64,000 nt of DNA from Prostheceraeus crozeri (lineage: Eukaryota; Platyhelminthes; Polycladida; Euryleptidae). How positions within the stretch are numbered: the first letter of the stretch is position 1; each line of letters begins with the position of its first letter. Both the position numbers and the translations under genes were made by a program. Positions 10,084 to 20,118 of this stretch are shown here, piece after piece. The stretch is from positions 1 through 64,000 of the forward strand of contig CAJQUW010001682.1 in assembly GCA_907163375.1 (NCBI GenBank). Reading direction: 5' to 3'. Under the pieces are notes generated by a model. The model did not search any database. It worked only from the letters and a program-made list of their open reading frames with translations, and had not been told where the DNA came from.

Positions 10084-11040
10084 TTTGAATTGAACCACAT
10101 TTATTTCAAGTTGTTGTTTCATGCAAATAAAAATAGTTTAACAAAAGGACTTTTCCCTACTGTATGCGGTTACAAGCTGAAGGAATTACTTTTTAAATGG
10201 TACCGGTATGTTGTTATAAATATGACTGACAATTAAAATAACTATCACTAGTTGCTAGATTTCCGAAGACAAAGCCCTACATCCAGCAGTGATCAGCACA
10301 AATTCCACAGAAATACATATAGGCCTACAAATGAATTGTAACTGATGTTTCAACATTTCTAAGAAAAGCATATTCCTGCATTATACGAATACTCAATTCT
10401 GATTGGTTGTTAGACGGTTATTAGTTTACAATCATGTTTACTGTCTGCATGTAATCATTGCAGATCAAAAACATCACTATTTATGTAAATCCACCTATAA
10501 ACAACATAAATAAAGTCTAAACTTCGTAGAGTTTTGAGTAGACCTAGCACATTTCAAAGTCATAGAATGCTCGATTCTGATTGGCCGTCAGAATACCTAT
10601 ATCATCTGATATATCCGTAATGGATGCACTACAATATTCTAGAATGTCCAAAAATGTATAAATAATCACATTTATAGCTTAAAACTGCATTTAAAACCTT
10701 TTTAAACAGACTTTACATGAATTATAGGAATCCTCGATTCTGATTGGTTGTCAGAATATTCATTGCCCTATATCTCGAAAGGAGCCAATAGATGATTTAC
10801 GTCACTATGATTTTTGAAATCAGCGTATTAAAAAGTACCGAAAGCTGCTTCATCCTAAGTCGTCAAATTTTTTGTCACTTGATCATGCTTCCTGCCACCC
10901 GTGGAGGGTTAAGCTTAAATCATTTGCAAATATTTTGTGATTGAAATTAAAGGTAAGGTTTGCGACAACTGCATAGTATAAAGCATAAATGCTCCCTGAA
11001 AAATGACATAAATCTAAAATGTAATATATACGTGAGTGGC
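10084..11040. repeat. Non-coding stretch with three copies of a CCAAT-containing palindrome
   Basis: The word ATTCTGATTGGTTGTCAGAAT or a close variant occurs near 10396, 10573 and 10737, each preceded by CTCGATT or CTCAATT. The spacings are about 178 and 164 bp. Its two ends are mutually inverted (ATTCTGA/TCAGAAT). Flanking bases also resemble each other, which suggests degenerate repeats of about 170 bp. There is no gene. Confidence 0.5.
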
Positions 11041-11349
11041 CCTCAATTTAGCTCAAAAAATTTGCCCTCGATAAAGACTGGTTGTGCACCCCTATTAGGA
11101 CGATCTTGACGACGATTTTGTGTTACGACGATCTTGAAATTCGAAAAATATGCGTCAAGAACAAGATTCATCACAAATTGATGACATTCACTCGCAGTAT
11201 GTGCAATTCTCACTTGCACTATGAATAGTCGGCGGTTCGCAGCTCTCACGGTGTTTGAAAAGTGGATATCCCACTCAGATATCAGTGCGCTGGATTGCCA
11301 TTTGCCAACCTTTTTTATTGACAGTGAGAAGCCGTAAGCTTTTGATAGG

Positions 11350-11411
11350 TTTATTAGCAGCAAACATGTTTCAGTAGCCAAGCTACCATCATCAGTGACA
11401 ACGGTCAATAA
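11350..11411 (-). ncRNA. Hammerhead ribozyme motif, inverted copy upstream of Penelope-like element
   Basis: On the minus strand the conserved boxes CTGATGA (11395-11389) and GAAA (11372-11369) flank a GTAGC-TTG-GCTAC hairpin (stem II). The 62-bp block is the exact inverse of 13115-13178. Hammerhead motifs are known in the terminal repeats of Penelope-like elements. The fit of both boxes plus stem II makes this convincing; activity is untested. Confidence 0.7.
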
Positions 11412-11434
11412 AGACTATAATAACAACGTCAATA

Positions 11435-13069
11435 ATGAAGACTCTCAAGGCCATCTGCAAAGAAAAGGACCTTTACATCACAAAACCGGGCAAAGGCAAT
11501 TGCGTGGTCCTCATGGACAAAGACCAGTACATTAAGAAGATGGAGAAACTGCTCGAGTCACCTAAATTTTCCCAAATTCCAACCAATAAGAAGAATGTTT
11601 TCATTTCAAAGGAAACTCAAGTCAACAACAAACTACTCCAACTCAAGAACAATAGGCAACTCACCGATTCTCAATACAAGCTGCTGCGAAGTACGGTTGC
11701 CAGCCAAGCAGACTCTACGGTCTTCCTAAACTGCACAAGAACGTCAATGATCCTCCAATGAGACCGATCCTGTCAATGACTGACTCCTTCTGCAAAAACA
11801 TTTGCGACTGGCTTCTTGCTCACCTAAAACCTTTTTTGCCTAAGTCTTTTTCAACTAAGGATAGTTTTACAGCTCAAAGAAAAATTAATGCTTTCGATTT
11901 TCCGTATGAAAATCCTTACTTAGTCAGTTTCGATGCTGTTCAACTTTTCACTAATATTCCAGTCGATGACACTATCGACCATTATAATTAGCTTAGTCAA
12001 TTTTGATAGATTTCCTATTAATGATAATACTTTGCGTACTCTCTTGCAACTCGCTTGCACTAATGTGCCGTTCCTGTTCAACAGTAGAAACTACCTTCAA
12101 AAAGAAGGAATGAGTATGGGATCCTCCCTTGTACCTCTTATGGCTGAATTCTCTTTAAATATTATAGAAAGTAAAATGCAAATGCCGGACTTTTACATTA
12201 GGTACGTCGACGATATTTTAGCAGTCTTTCGGTCTCCAACCGAAGCCCTCACTTTTTTAGACCAGCTCAATGCTGTTAATTCATCTCTTCAATTTACGAT
12301 AGAAGAACCCATAAATGACTCTATCAATTTTCTAGATATGAATATTTTCATAAAAAATGGCAAATTTGAAACCAATTGGATAACAAAAGAAACCAATACT
12401 TTATTGTATACTCATAGCAACTCCTACAGTCCTGACTCTTATAAGAACAACGCGATTAAAGCCTTGCACAATAGATCTCAAAAACTAAGCAGTCTCCCTG
12501 CCGACCGCGATTATAACAAAAACAAAGTTAGGAATAGTTTTATTCAAAACGGATATCATCCGGATAGAATAAATAAAGTCTTTGAGCGTTGTGATAATCC
12601 TCAGACTAAAATAGAATCTAGCGAAAAAACTGAAATATTTTGGAAGCTCCCCTATGTTTCAACTCTTCTTTCTCGAATAAAACGTAATATTCGCCACATA
12701 ATAGTGCTTAAGAAAATAGTATTTTAAGAATTGCCTTGAACACATACAAAACACAAAACATGATAAGCAATAAAGATAAAATTCCTTTCAATGAGTTATC
12801 TTCCGTAGTGTATAAGTATACTTGTGAGCATTGCAGTCAATGCTACGTCGGTGAAACCCGTCGCCATATTTTCACTAGGATAAACGAACACGTGAAAGGT
12901 TGACCAGCATCCGAAATATCTCTTCATGTTCACATCCCAAATAAAGATAATTTTAAAATTCTCATTCGCACTCCATACACGAAAATTGCTGAATCATTGT
13001 ACATAAAGTCATTCCTTCATTCACAGTACCTAATGAATAACCGCAGCCAATCACAGCCGCTTTTCCTAT
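11435..13069 (+). pseudogene. Penelope-like element: reverse transcriptase plus GIY-YIG endonuclease (frameshifted)
   Basis: Three overlapping frames carry the RT: GKGNCVVLMDKDQY near 11490, a G-L-P-K-L-H-K segment (about 11712, after a frameshift), PILSMTD, VSFDAVQLFTNIPV (about 11920), EGMSMGSSLVPLMAEF (about 12105) and the catalytic RYVDDILAVF (about 12199). The NFLDMNIF block follows. A further frame change near 12725 leads to a GIY-YIG domain: VVYKYTCEHCSQCYVGET (about 12805), then an R-x-N-E-H segment. A TGA at 12901-12903 cuts it, and coding-like sequence runs to 13069. RT and GIY-YIG in this order define Penelope-like elements, which use the endonuclease for target-primed integration. 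The RT core residues are intact, but frame lesions make it non-functional as it stands. Confidence 0.85.
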
Positions 13070-13113
13070 ATTGATTTTTCTTGTCTCATTCGCACTGTAT
13101 ATATTGCATCCTT

Positions 13114-13178
13114 GTTTATTGACCGTTGTCACTGATGATGGTAGCTTGGCTACTGAAACATGTTTGCTGCTAATAAAC
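13114..13178 (+). ncRNA. Hammerhead ribozyme motif at 3' end of Penelope-like element
   Basis: CTGATGA at 13132-13138, stem II GTAGC-TTG-GCTAC at 13141-13153, GAAA at 13155-13158. The outer strands GTTTATT (13114-13120) and AATAAAC (13172-13178) are exact complements and could form the distal part of stem I. A short CATG palindrome sits at the stem III position, as in the small hammerheads of Penelope-like elements that act as dimers. The strand is the same as the RT gene upstream. Confidence 0.75.
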
Positions 13179-13278
13179 TTTTTTATTGAGTATCATAAAT
13201 TTATCATTGTGCATAATCCAGTTTTCAATCTGATGCAAGTTATTTGGACAACTTGCTTTGCTGAAACTTTCAATTAGC

Positions 13279-13589
13279 GTTAAATCACCGGCAAACCTGA
13301 ACAACAAAACTCCATCATTAGAATAAATACATGCTTAAAGAGGACAGAGAGATGTTGGATAGATTGGGACCCAGGACAGAACTTTGGGTTAACCCTGAAC
13401 TGGCCCCGAATAAAGTTCCGTATTTTCTCTTGATTGAAATACGTTTTAATCGATTATTCAGATAAGAGTTAAGCCAAATAAGTAATCCTTCATTGAAACC
13501 TGAGCTGAAAAGATAGTTTACCAGTCTAGATAAAATAGAAATACGTAGAGATTACACATTAAATGTACGTAGTGATTGTACAGATTTTA
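13279..13589. other. No gene seen
   Basis: AT-rich sequence between the Penelope end and the next hammerhead motif. No frame or repeat that I can support. Confidence 0.4.
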
Positions 13590-13643
13590 TTGTCAAGCGC
13601 GTTTCAGTACGCATGACGTACCATCCTCAGTTACAACTGACAA
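13590..13643 (-). ncRNA. Third hammerhead ribozyme motif
   Basis: On the minus strand: TTGTCA (13643-13638), CTGAGGA (13630-13624), a GTACG/CGTAC stem II with a 5-nt loop, GAAA (13605-13602), CGCG, then TGACAA (13595-13590), which is complementary to the first strand and would close stem I. The sequence differs from the Penelope copies at 11350 and 13114 but the plan is the same. No adjacent RT is recognisable; it may be a solo terminal repeat. Confidence 0.6.
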
Positions 13644-13818
13644 GCGACAAACATAGCAAAGAATATAGGGTATTCACGCTATTCCCGACGCTAATAATAA
13701 ATCAAAATATATAAATATAAAATTCAAAATCAAAAACATTGTGAATGTTTAACATGGTAACGTTTAATTAAAATATGCAAAATATAACCAAAAATATACA
13801 AAATGGGTATTACATATA

Positions 13819-14190
13819 TTAGAAATGCTCAATATGGCGACCTTGAAGTTCAATGCACATATCACAAGCGCTTGGAAAAGTTGGGAAAACAATTTTGACC
13901 ATATTGTGATCAATCTGGTTGAATGTATGCTCACATTTCTCTGCTAGTTCTTGTAAAGTAGCTGGCCTTGGTTCTGTGTAAACTTTATCACGCATAAATG
14001 ACCAAAGCCAGAAATCATTTATGGTAAGGTCTGGGTTTCGCGGCGGCCATTCCGTTGGTCTAGACTTACCTATCCACCGATGTTTTAGATTTGAATTCAA
14101 TAGCTCTGTAACTGCCAGCGCCCAGTGTACTGACGCACTATCTTTCTGATAATAATGATGGGTATATCTATTACTTGAACTATGAAACAA
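13819..14190 (-). pseudogene. mariner-type transposase, C-terminal fragment
   Basis: A 123-codon minus frame with the DDE_3 signature of Tc1/mariner transposases. QKDSASVHWA corresponds to the QQDGAPPHwA box holding the second Asp. WPPRNPDLTINDFWLW corresponds to WPPRSPDLTPLDFFLW with the third Asp, followed by V-Y and an L-x-E-L-A helix. The N-terminal DNA-binding domain and first catalytic Asp are absent, so this is a 5'-truncated copy. Confidence 0.75.
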
Positions 14191-14461
14191 GATTGCTAGC
14201 GCTGTATAAATGAATATAAATGAAATTTTAATTTAAATCCATTGACATAGATATTTATGACAATCACATTGATTTTCATTTTGAATTAGTGGCCTGGATA
14301 GCCTGAATTTTTGATTTAGTATTAGCGGCGGGAATAGCGTGAACACCCTGTACAAGGGAAAGCACAATCAAACGAATTTCATTAACAATTTATGCGTTCA
14401 AACAAAATGTAAACTATGAAAATAGATGTAAATATTGAGATTGAAACACATCTTTTTTCAG

Positions 14462-14923
14462 GTAGCAAACCGAAGGATTGAAGACAATGTACCAGCAATG
14501 ATTAGACTCACACAGCATCATGATTTTGTTGAATTACTGAAACAGCGCCTTTATGTTCTCCTTTCGGAATCGGAAGAAGAAGTTAAGCTTCTTGTCAGAG
14601 AGTCTCCAAAACTTGCAATTGAACGAAAGGGTCTCATTGAGAGAAGAACTCGCTTGACGAATGCTGTCAAGTTATTGAAACATCATCAAGGCATGGACGC
14701 TGATATGCCAGCATTAAGAAGCAGCTGCAGTGACGCCATCGATAGTTTGGGGTGGAGCAGACAACGGCCATCCCAGTCATTGATTGACATTGTCAAAGCC
14801 TTACAGGCACATGCAAAGGAAAATGCGGAGGCAAGCACTGTGAACAGTCAGCAAGAGACTCTAGCACTTTTCGGTGCGCCATCTGCTGCATGCTTTTCAT
14901 TTCCTGTTCAAAAGAGAAGATGA
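14462..14923 (+). CDS. Terminal exon encoding a GTPase effector domain (Mx/dynamin-like)
   Basis: A TTTTTTCAG acceptor at about 14453-14461 precedes an open frame ending at TGA 14921-14923. Residues about 3-75 read as a GED: RRIEDNVPAMI matches the R-L-x-D-x-(I/V)-P-x-x-I start, and LLVRESPKLAIERKGLIERR followed by L-T-N-A matches LL.E....KR..L..R...L..A. In Mx and dynamin GTPases this domain packs against the bundle-signalling and stalk helices and regulates GTP hydrolysis. About 80 further residues form a low-complexity tail. No GTPase or stalk exon is visible upstream, which is filled by Penelope and mariner sequence. It may be the last exon of a gene with very long introns, or a stranded or duplicated exon. 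This is the best candidate for a host gene here. Confidence 0.6.
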   Translation, partial: VANRRIEDNVPAMIRLTQHHDFVELLKQRLYVLLSESEEEVKLLVRESPKLAIERKGLIERRTRLTNAVKLLKHHQGMDADMPALRSSCSDAIDSLGWSRQRPSQSLIDIVKALQAHAKENAEASTVNSQQETLALFGAPSAACFSFPVQKRR

Positions 14924-14939
14924 TTTAGCTTTTCTTTGG

Positions 14940-14997
14940 CTACCAGACCGTGTTTATCTGTAAGCGGCCGCCTGGGTGAAATCCGACGGTCTGGTAG
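14940..14997. repeat. Hairpin CTACCAGACCG / CGGTCTGGTAG
   Basis: Perfect 11-bp inverted repeat (14940-14950 and 14987-14997) with a 36-nt loop. The first base of the tandem duplication (14971) lies in the loop. Confidence 0.7.
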
Positions 14998-15155
14998 GTA
15001 ATTTGCTACCAAACCTTAATGCGGCTGCCAAATCACCTTGAATTTTATTGGCTACTATCTAATTTCTTTTGTCTTCATTTTGCAGCAAAATGCAAAATTT
15101 CACTGCCAAATGATCTGGAAGCCATGGTCTTAAATTTCGGTGGAACTTTTCATTC

Positions 15156-15964
15156 TTCAATTTTCCGCGATATAATCGAAATTATAGCTGTCCCTCAATT
15201 TAGACGATTTTTTATTTTGCAAGATTAAGTTCCCCGACTCGTTTCGTCACGGTGGACAGTGTCAAGGGGTAAGTAAATAAACAGGCAGTTTGATTAAATA
15301 TAAAAATGATTGGGCAGTGACGACTCGTTGGATTAGTTCATGCTTGCAGTTGATTTGTGGCTTCTCAACGCTATGAAGCGTGCTTCGGCCATTTTAGCTT
15401 GCATCGAATTCTTTTGTTTACTTGGGACAGAAAGGTGGAAATTATCGATGTTCCTCATTCTATTGGCATGGTCAGTCAAACTATGTTCAGTGCACTTCTA
15501 CGATCTTGACCATCTTGACAGTTCAAACTACGTCTGTGTTCATCATGCTTTAGAGGTCGGCAAGTTTGGCCAATGTAACTTTTATGACAAATCTTGTATT
15601 CAAAATTATAAACAATGTATTTATCGTTACACTTATATTTAGGTCCAATATCCTTGCACATCCTACTACATTTGTTTTTGTTTTCTTTAGTATTTATGCT
15701 ATTAACTAAAGTTTGACCGAGTTTACAGGTAACACGTTCATACTTACTGACCAGCCTATTCATTTTTCTTAAGTAACTATCACTAATGCTGCTTCACTAA
15801 TAGTAGCTAACTAATTAGGTAGCTATCACTAAATTGCCTGTTTATTTACTTATCCCTTGACACTGTCCACCGTGACGAAACGCGTCGGGGAACTTAATCT
15901 TGTAAAATAAAAAATCGTCTATTGAGGGAGAGCTATATTTTTGATTACATCGCGGAAAATTGAA
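15156..15964. repeat. Inverted arms flanking GIY-YIG fragment (duplicated at 16193-17002)
   Basis: 15156-15285 and 15835-15964 are inverted copies of about 130 bp at roughly 90% identity. They carry CCCCGACGCGTTTCGTC and its complement, that is, a GACGAAACGCGTCGGGG word. This looks like Penelope-type terminal repeats with a hammerhead GAAAC box, but the CTGANGA box is degraded. Confidence 0.55.
15476..15763 (-). pseudogene. Penelope-like GIY-YIG endonuclease fragment, copy 1
   Basis: A 95-codon minus frame. The central part has C-x3-C and C-N-D-K-Y-I-V-Y, then SYIGQTCRPL and E-H-R-R-S, as in the GIY-YIG nuclease of Penelope-like elements (Y-I-G box, basic residue, then E-H). It differs from the GIY-YIG at 12.8 kb (Y-V-G-E-T), so it is another family. 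The likely upstream RT piece of the same element is at 17450-17707 on the same strand. Confidence 0.65.
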
Positions 15965-16513
15965 TAATCAACCTCCCGTATAAGACAGCGAAAGATCTGG
16001 AACTTTTCCTGGGTGAAATCCGACGGTCTGGTAGGTAATTTGCTACCAAACCTTAATGCGGCTGCCAAATCACCTTGAATTTTATTGGCTACTATCTAAT
16101 TTCTTTTGTCTTCATTTTGCAGCAAAATGCAAAATTTCACTGCCAAATGATCTGGAAGCCATGGTCTTAAATTTCGGTGGAACTTTTCATTCTTCAATTT
16201 TCCGCGATATAATCGAAATTATAGCTGTCCCTCAATTTAGACGATTTTTTATTTTGCAAGATTAAGTTCCCCGACTCGTTTCGTCACGGTGGACAGTGTC
16301 AAGGGGTAAGTAAATAAACAGGCAGTTTGATTAAATATAAAAATGATTTGGGCAGTGACGACTCGTTGGATTAGTTCATGCTTGCAGTTGATTTGTGGCT
16401 TCTCAACGCTATGAAGCGTGCTTCGGCCATTTTAGCTTGCATCGAATTCTTTTGTTTACTTGGGACAGAAAGGTGGAAATTATCGATGTTCCTCATTCTA
16501 TTGGCATGGTCAG

Positions 16514-16801
16514 TCAAACTATGTTCAGTGCACTTCTACGATCTTGACCATCTTGACAGTTCAAACTACGTCTGTGTTCATCATGCTTTAGAGGTCGGCA
16601 AGTTTGGCCAATGTAACTTTTATGACAAATCTTGTATTCAAAATTATAAACAATGTATTTATCGTTACACTTATATTTAGGTCCAATATCCTTGCACATC
16701 CTACTACATTTGTTTTTGTTTTCTTTAGTATTTATGCTATTAACTAAAGTTTGACCGAGTTTACAGGTAACACGTTCATACTTACTGACCAGCCTATTCA
16801 T
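16514..16801 (-). pseudogene. Penelope-like GIY-YIG endonuclease fragment, copy 2
   Basis: Identical protein to the fragment at 15476-15763, because it lies in the second unit of the tandem duplication. This copy is adjacent to the RT fragment at 17450-17707 and is probably the original. Confidence 0.65.
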
Positions 16802-17267
16802 TTTTCTTAAGTAACTATCACTAATGCTGCTTCACTAATAGTAGCTAACTAATTAGGTAGCTATCACTAAATTGCCTGTTTATTTACTTATCCCTTGACA
16901 CTGTCCACCGTGACGAAACGCGTCGGGGAACTTAATCTTGTAAAATAAAAAATCGTCTATTGAGGGAGAGCTATATTTTTGATTACATCGCGGAAAATTG
17001 AATAATCAACCTCCCGTATAAGACAGCGAAAGATCTGGAACTTTTCATATCTAACTCATGTCTGCTACTTGTACTACTTATAAATGAACAGTAGTAGATT
17101 AACCAAATAATTTTAAACAGCATTCGCATTTTGTATTCTATTAAGCATGAAAGGTGAATGACCTTTCTACTTAATCGTGATATTTCTTCTGCCCATCTTC
17201 GTAAATGCTAATTCCATTACTGACGTGACTAAATTCATTTGGATGAAGTAATAACTTCACTTTAACC

Positions 17268-18353
17268 AATGTCTCAAACATAATTGTATTTGTCTTATGA
17301 ATAAACATGTATTATCATTTCGGATTGATTTCTAGCTTAATTTGAAATCTGCGTCATGTCCATTGTAAATAGTTGTAAACTTATTGATTATTTCTGAAAT
17401 ATTTTAGACTTCCATGTAATATCAATATCGTAAGTTTGACTCTTAAATGTCAATATCCGACTACTCCTAACGCAGTAAGCTTATGCAAGCTAGGTACAAA
17501 TCTGTGGTAACTCAGATACAAGCCACTCAAAGTAGGCTTGCGGAAGATAGAAAAAATAAGATCACCATTACCACGCTTTATTAAGACATCAAGAAAGGCT
17601 ATCTTGCAGACAACTTCAAATTCAGCAGTAAACTTTAAAAGTGGACTGAAGGTTGACATTGTCGTCCTCGCTCTAATAAGTCTCCGTCCAGCGCCATTTG
17701 TCGGCATGCCATATCCTGTGATGGCTTTTCAGGACGTAATTTTTCTTCTTATTTTTCTATTTTATGTCCTACTCGGTCCCCTTTTCTTCTCCCAATTTTA
17801 GAATCTCTGTATATATCTCGTTACCGTCCTGACCTATGTATCCACTAAGACTTACAACATATCCTACGTTTGTCTTGGCTTTAGCTTTTTTCTTTTGTCA
17901 TGCCTTCGTTACTTTCTATAGTCCTCGGCAAATTTATTATGTTTGTTAATGCACTATTGAGACATCTCTGAAGTTTGTCCGAGTGCCATGTCCGCAGTCT
18001 ATGCCAGTCTGATGAGCTGTATTGAACTTGTTTGTCCATTTTGTGCATCACAACGGTCGTACTTCTCCTGAAGAGAGGCCGCGAAATAGCTATCGGGATG
18101 GCAAAATTAGCGTTGTTTTCTCTTCACATTCATTTATACATCTCAAACATAATTGTATTTCTTATTTCATGAATTATAATGAATTATCACATCGGATTGA
18201 TTCATATCTTAATTTGGAATTTACGTAATGCACATCGTTTATAGTTGAAAACATATTGAGTATTTGTGAAATCTTTTAGACGTCCATGTAATATTATCGA
18301 ATTCAATATTGCAGCTTTAACTCTTAAGTGTCAATAGCTTACTACTTGTTATA
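17268..18353. repeat. Diverged direct repeat pair (17268-17470 and 18139-18353)
   Basis: Both blocks share TCTCAAACATAATTGTATTT, then CGGATTGATT, CTTAATTTG, a TTTTAGAC-TCCATGTAATAT segment and CTCTTAA-TGTCAATA, in the same order. They flank the Penelope RT fragment. They could be its terminal repeats or an older duplication. Confidence 0.55.
17450..17707 (-). pseudogene. Penelope-like reverse transcriptase fragment (thumb-proximal)
   Basis: An 85-codon minus frame with KFTAEFEVV, then AFLDVLIKRGNG, FSIFRKPTLSGLYLSYHRF and a P-S-L-H-K segment. These match the block downstream of the catalytic Y-x-D-D in Penelope-like RTs (iqFT.E.E...LPFLDv...R; RKpThT..YL). It lies 650 bp upstream, in coding direction, of a GIY-YIG fragment, as expected for one decayed element. 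The catalytic box itself is not recognisable here. Confidence 0.65.
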
Positions 18354-18862
18354 TATATAAGTAATTAGTAGGCCTACCATGCAACGTAAGAGCGATGTAC
18401 ATTGACGAAATGTCTCAAATCCCTACATTTTAACTACAATCAAATTACAAATGAAATTGCAAACTCACCTAAAAAGCTTGTCATGCATGGGAGTTAATCT
18501 CTCAAGTTGGGTGACAGATTCGATTAACCGTAGAAAAATAAACTTACAATGCTGTGGGCCTACAATATAAATTCAGTGACATTTTTAAAAAAATCAAGTT
18601 TTTTTCCTCATTCACGGTGCAGCTTAAAAGACTGCTGTCGATAACCACTCATATATAAGTGCACAATTTCCCTTTGTAGCCTTTTCAATTTGAAATGCCT
18701 GTGTGTGAAATTGAGCTGCAAGTATATCACTTGATGTGTTTGTTTGTATGCGCTAGTTGGCTAGCGATGTGTATGGATTTGAATATAAATATTATTCTTG
18801 GTTTACTAGACACGCCTTTTTTGTACAACACAACGCAAGGACACGTCCTAACTGCGCACATT

Positions 18863-18880
18863 TGGTGCCGTGATCAGGAT
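18863..18880 (+). promoter_or_regulatory. Primer-binding site of BEL element
   Basis: TGGTGCCGTGATCAGGAT follows GCGCACA-TT. BEL/Pao elements typically show a TGGTGCCGTGA-type site two bases after the LTR end, so the 5' LTR should end at about 18860. Confidence 0.6.
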
Positions 18881-19093
18881 TATAACGGTCAAATAATTGC
18901 TCTGTGTCAAAGGTCACGTGTTTGATTTATGTGACACGTTTATTATCGTCTTGCTGAGTCAAGAAAATCTATTGTTGCATCTATTTCTTGCGGAGACAAG
19001 AACTGTTGTCGGTCATATTTTGACTGCATATCATCCTCTGCTTTGTTCATTCTTACATTTTATCCGTCGGTAACAAAGTAACTGTGTGTAGAG

Positions 19094-20118
19094 ATGGAAG
19101 ATATCTCTGTTGTAATACGTAGGCGATCTGCGTTGAAAGGTTGGATTCGCCGATCATTTATTCGCATAAATGAACTGTGTGACTCCGACACCTACGATAA
19201 ATCTGCAATTTCAGCAGAGATTGAGTGTTTAAAAGAGGGAGCTGACGCATTGAATTCTGTTCAGTGCATAGTAGAATCGTTGCTTGAAAGTGATGACGGT
19301 ATTCAAGCAGATATTGTTCGGGGGCTGAGTTCCTCGATGAAATAATGAAGTGTCGTGTAAGACAGAAAGAAAAATAAAAAGGTAAAGAAAATTTTGTCGG
19401 TTAGTGATTCTGTGAGTAATCATTCTGGTTCTTCTCTTCCGTCTGCTTCTATTAGGGCACAAGTGAATCTCCCTAAGATTAATTTGCCTATTTTTAGCGG
19501 TGATTATTTGAAGTGGACTGAATTCAGAGATCTTTTCCACGCTTCAGTTCACAGTAGGGAAGATCTTTCAGATGCTATTAAATTGTCCTATTTGATGCGA
19601 TTGGTGACTGGTGAGGCAGCAAGTTGTGTTACTGGGCTGTCGATCACATCTCATTATTATGAGTTTGCGTGGCAACTTTTGAACGAAAGATACGGAAAGT
19701 CAGGTCGTGCTAAGAGGGCTCATCTTAACGGTTTGCTAACAATGGAACCCCCACAGTCAAACTCCAAGTCATTGAGAATCTTTCATGACAGTCTTCTAAA
19801 GCGTACTCGTGGTCTGCAAAACCTCGGTGTCCCTGAGAATGATTTTGGATTTGTGTATGTAGGAGATAATACTTTCTTAACTCCCAAATTGTGTTATTCT
19901 CGAGCTGAAAAGGTCTATTGACTTGGAATCAGATGATCTGAAATTGGCAGATGTCATTGATAAGTTGCACAAAGAGGTCACCTTGAGAGAAAGTGTTAAC
20001 TCTACAAAAGAGTTACGAATTGTGGGTGAGCTGAAAGTTCTAATAGCAATAATCGTGTTCCTAAAGGTAATGTGGCTTCTGCTTCTTCACTGCGAGTGTC
20101 ATGTGAGAAGATGTCCCA
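19094..20118 (+). pseudogene. BEL Gag (N-terminal and DUF1759 parts, frameshifted)
   Basis: ATG at 19094 opens an 83-codon N-terminal piece with the usual BEL start (R-R-R-x-x-L-K-G segment, then helices). After a frame break near 19345 the second frame (19394-19921) carries LPKINLPIFSGDYLKWTEF, HASVHSREDLSDAIKLSYL, a G-E-A-A segment and N-E-R-Y-G, the core of the BEL Gag domain. A further break near 19921 leads to a Ser/Asn-rich stretch ending ...E-K-M-S at the CACTA insertion (20118). The next BEL codons are at 27047. The protein would assemble particles. Confidence 0.8.

Larger units (their letters stand above)
14971..17046. repeat. Tandem duplication of a 1037/1038-bp unit
   Basis: 14971-16007 is repeated as 16008-17046. 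The only difference I found is one extra T in the second copy (near 16349). Both copies start CCTGGGTGAAATCC and end CTGGAACTTTT. Each contains inverted arms and a minus-strand GIY-YIG fragment. The identity implies a very recent duplication or an assembly duplication. Confidence 0.9.

Noticed and set aside
11043-11408. 121-codon minus frame
   Set aside because: Its start is the inverted hammerhead repeat (the same peptide appears at 13129 on the plus strand), so it reads non-coding repeat DNA.
15019-15228. 69-codon plus-strand frame duplicated at 16056
   Set aside because: Duplicated only because the whole 1.04-kb unit is; it runs into the inverted arm and has no family resemblance. The 100-codon frame at 15340 is likewise antisense to the GIY-YIG fragment.
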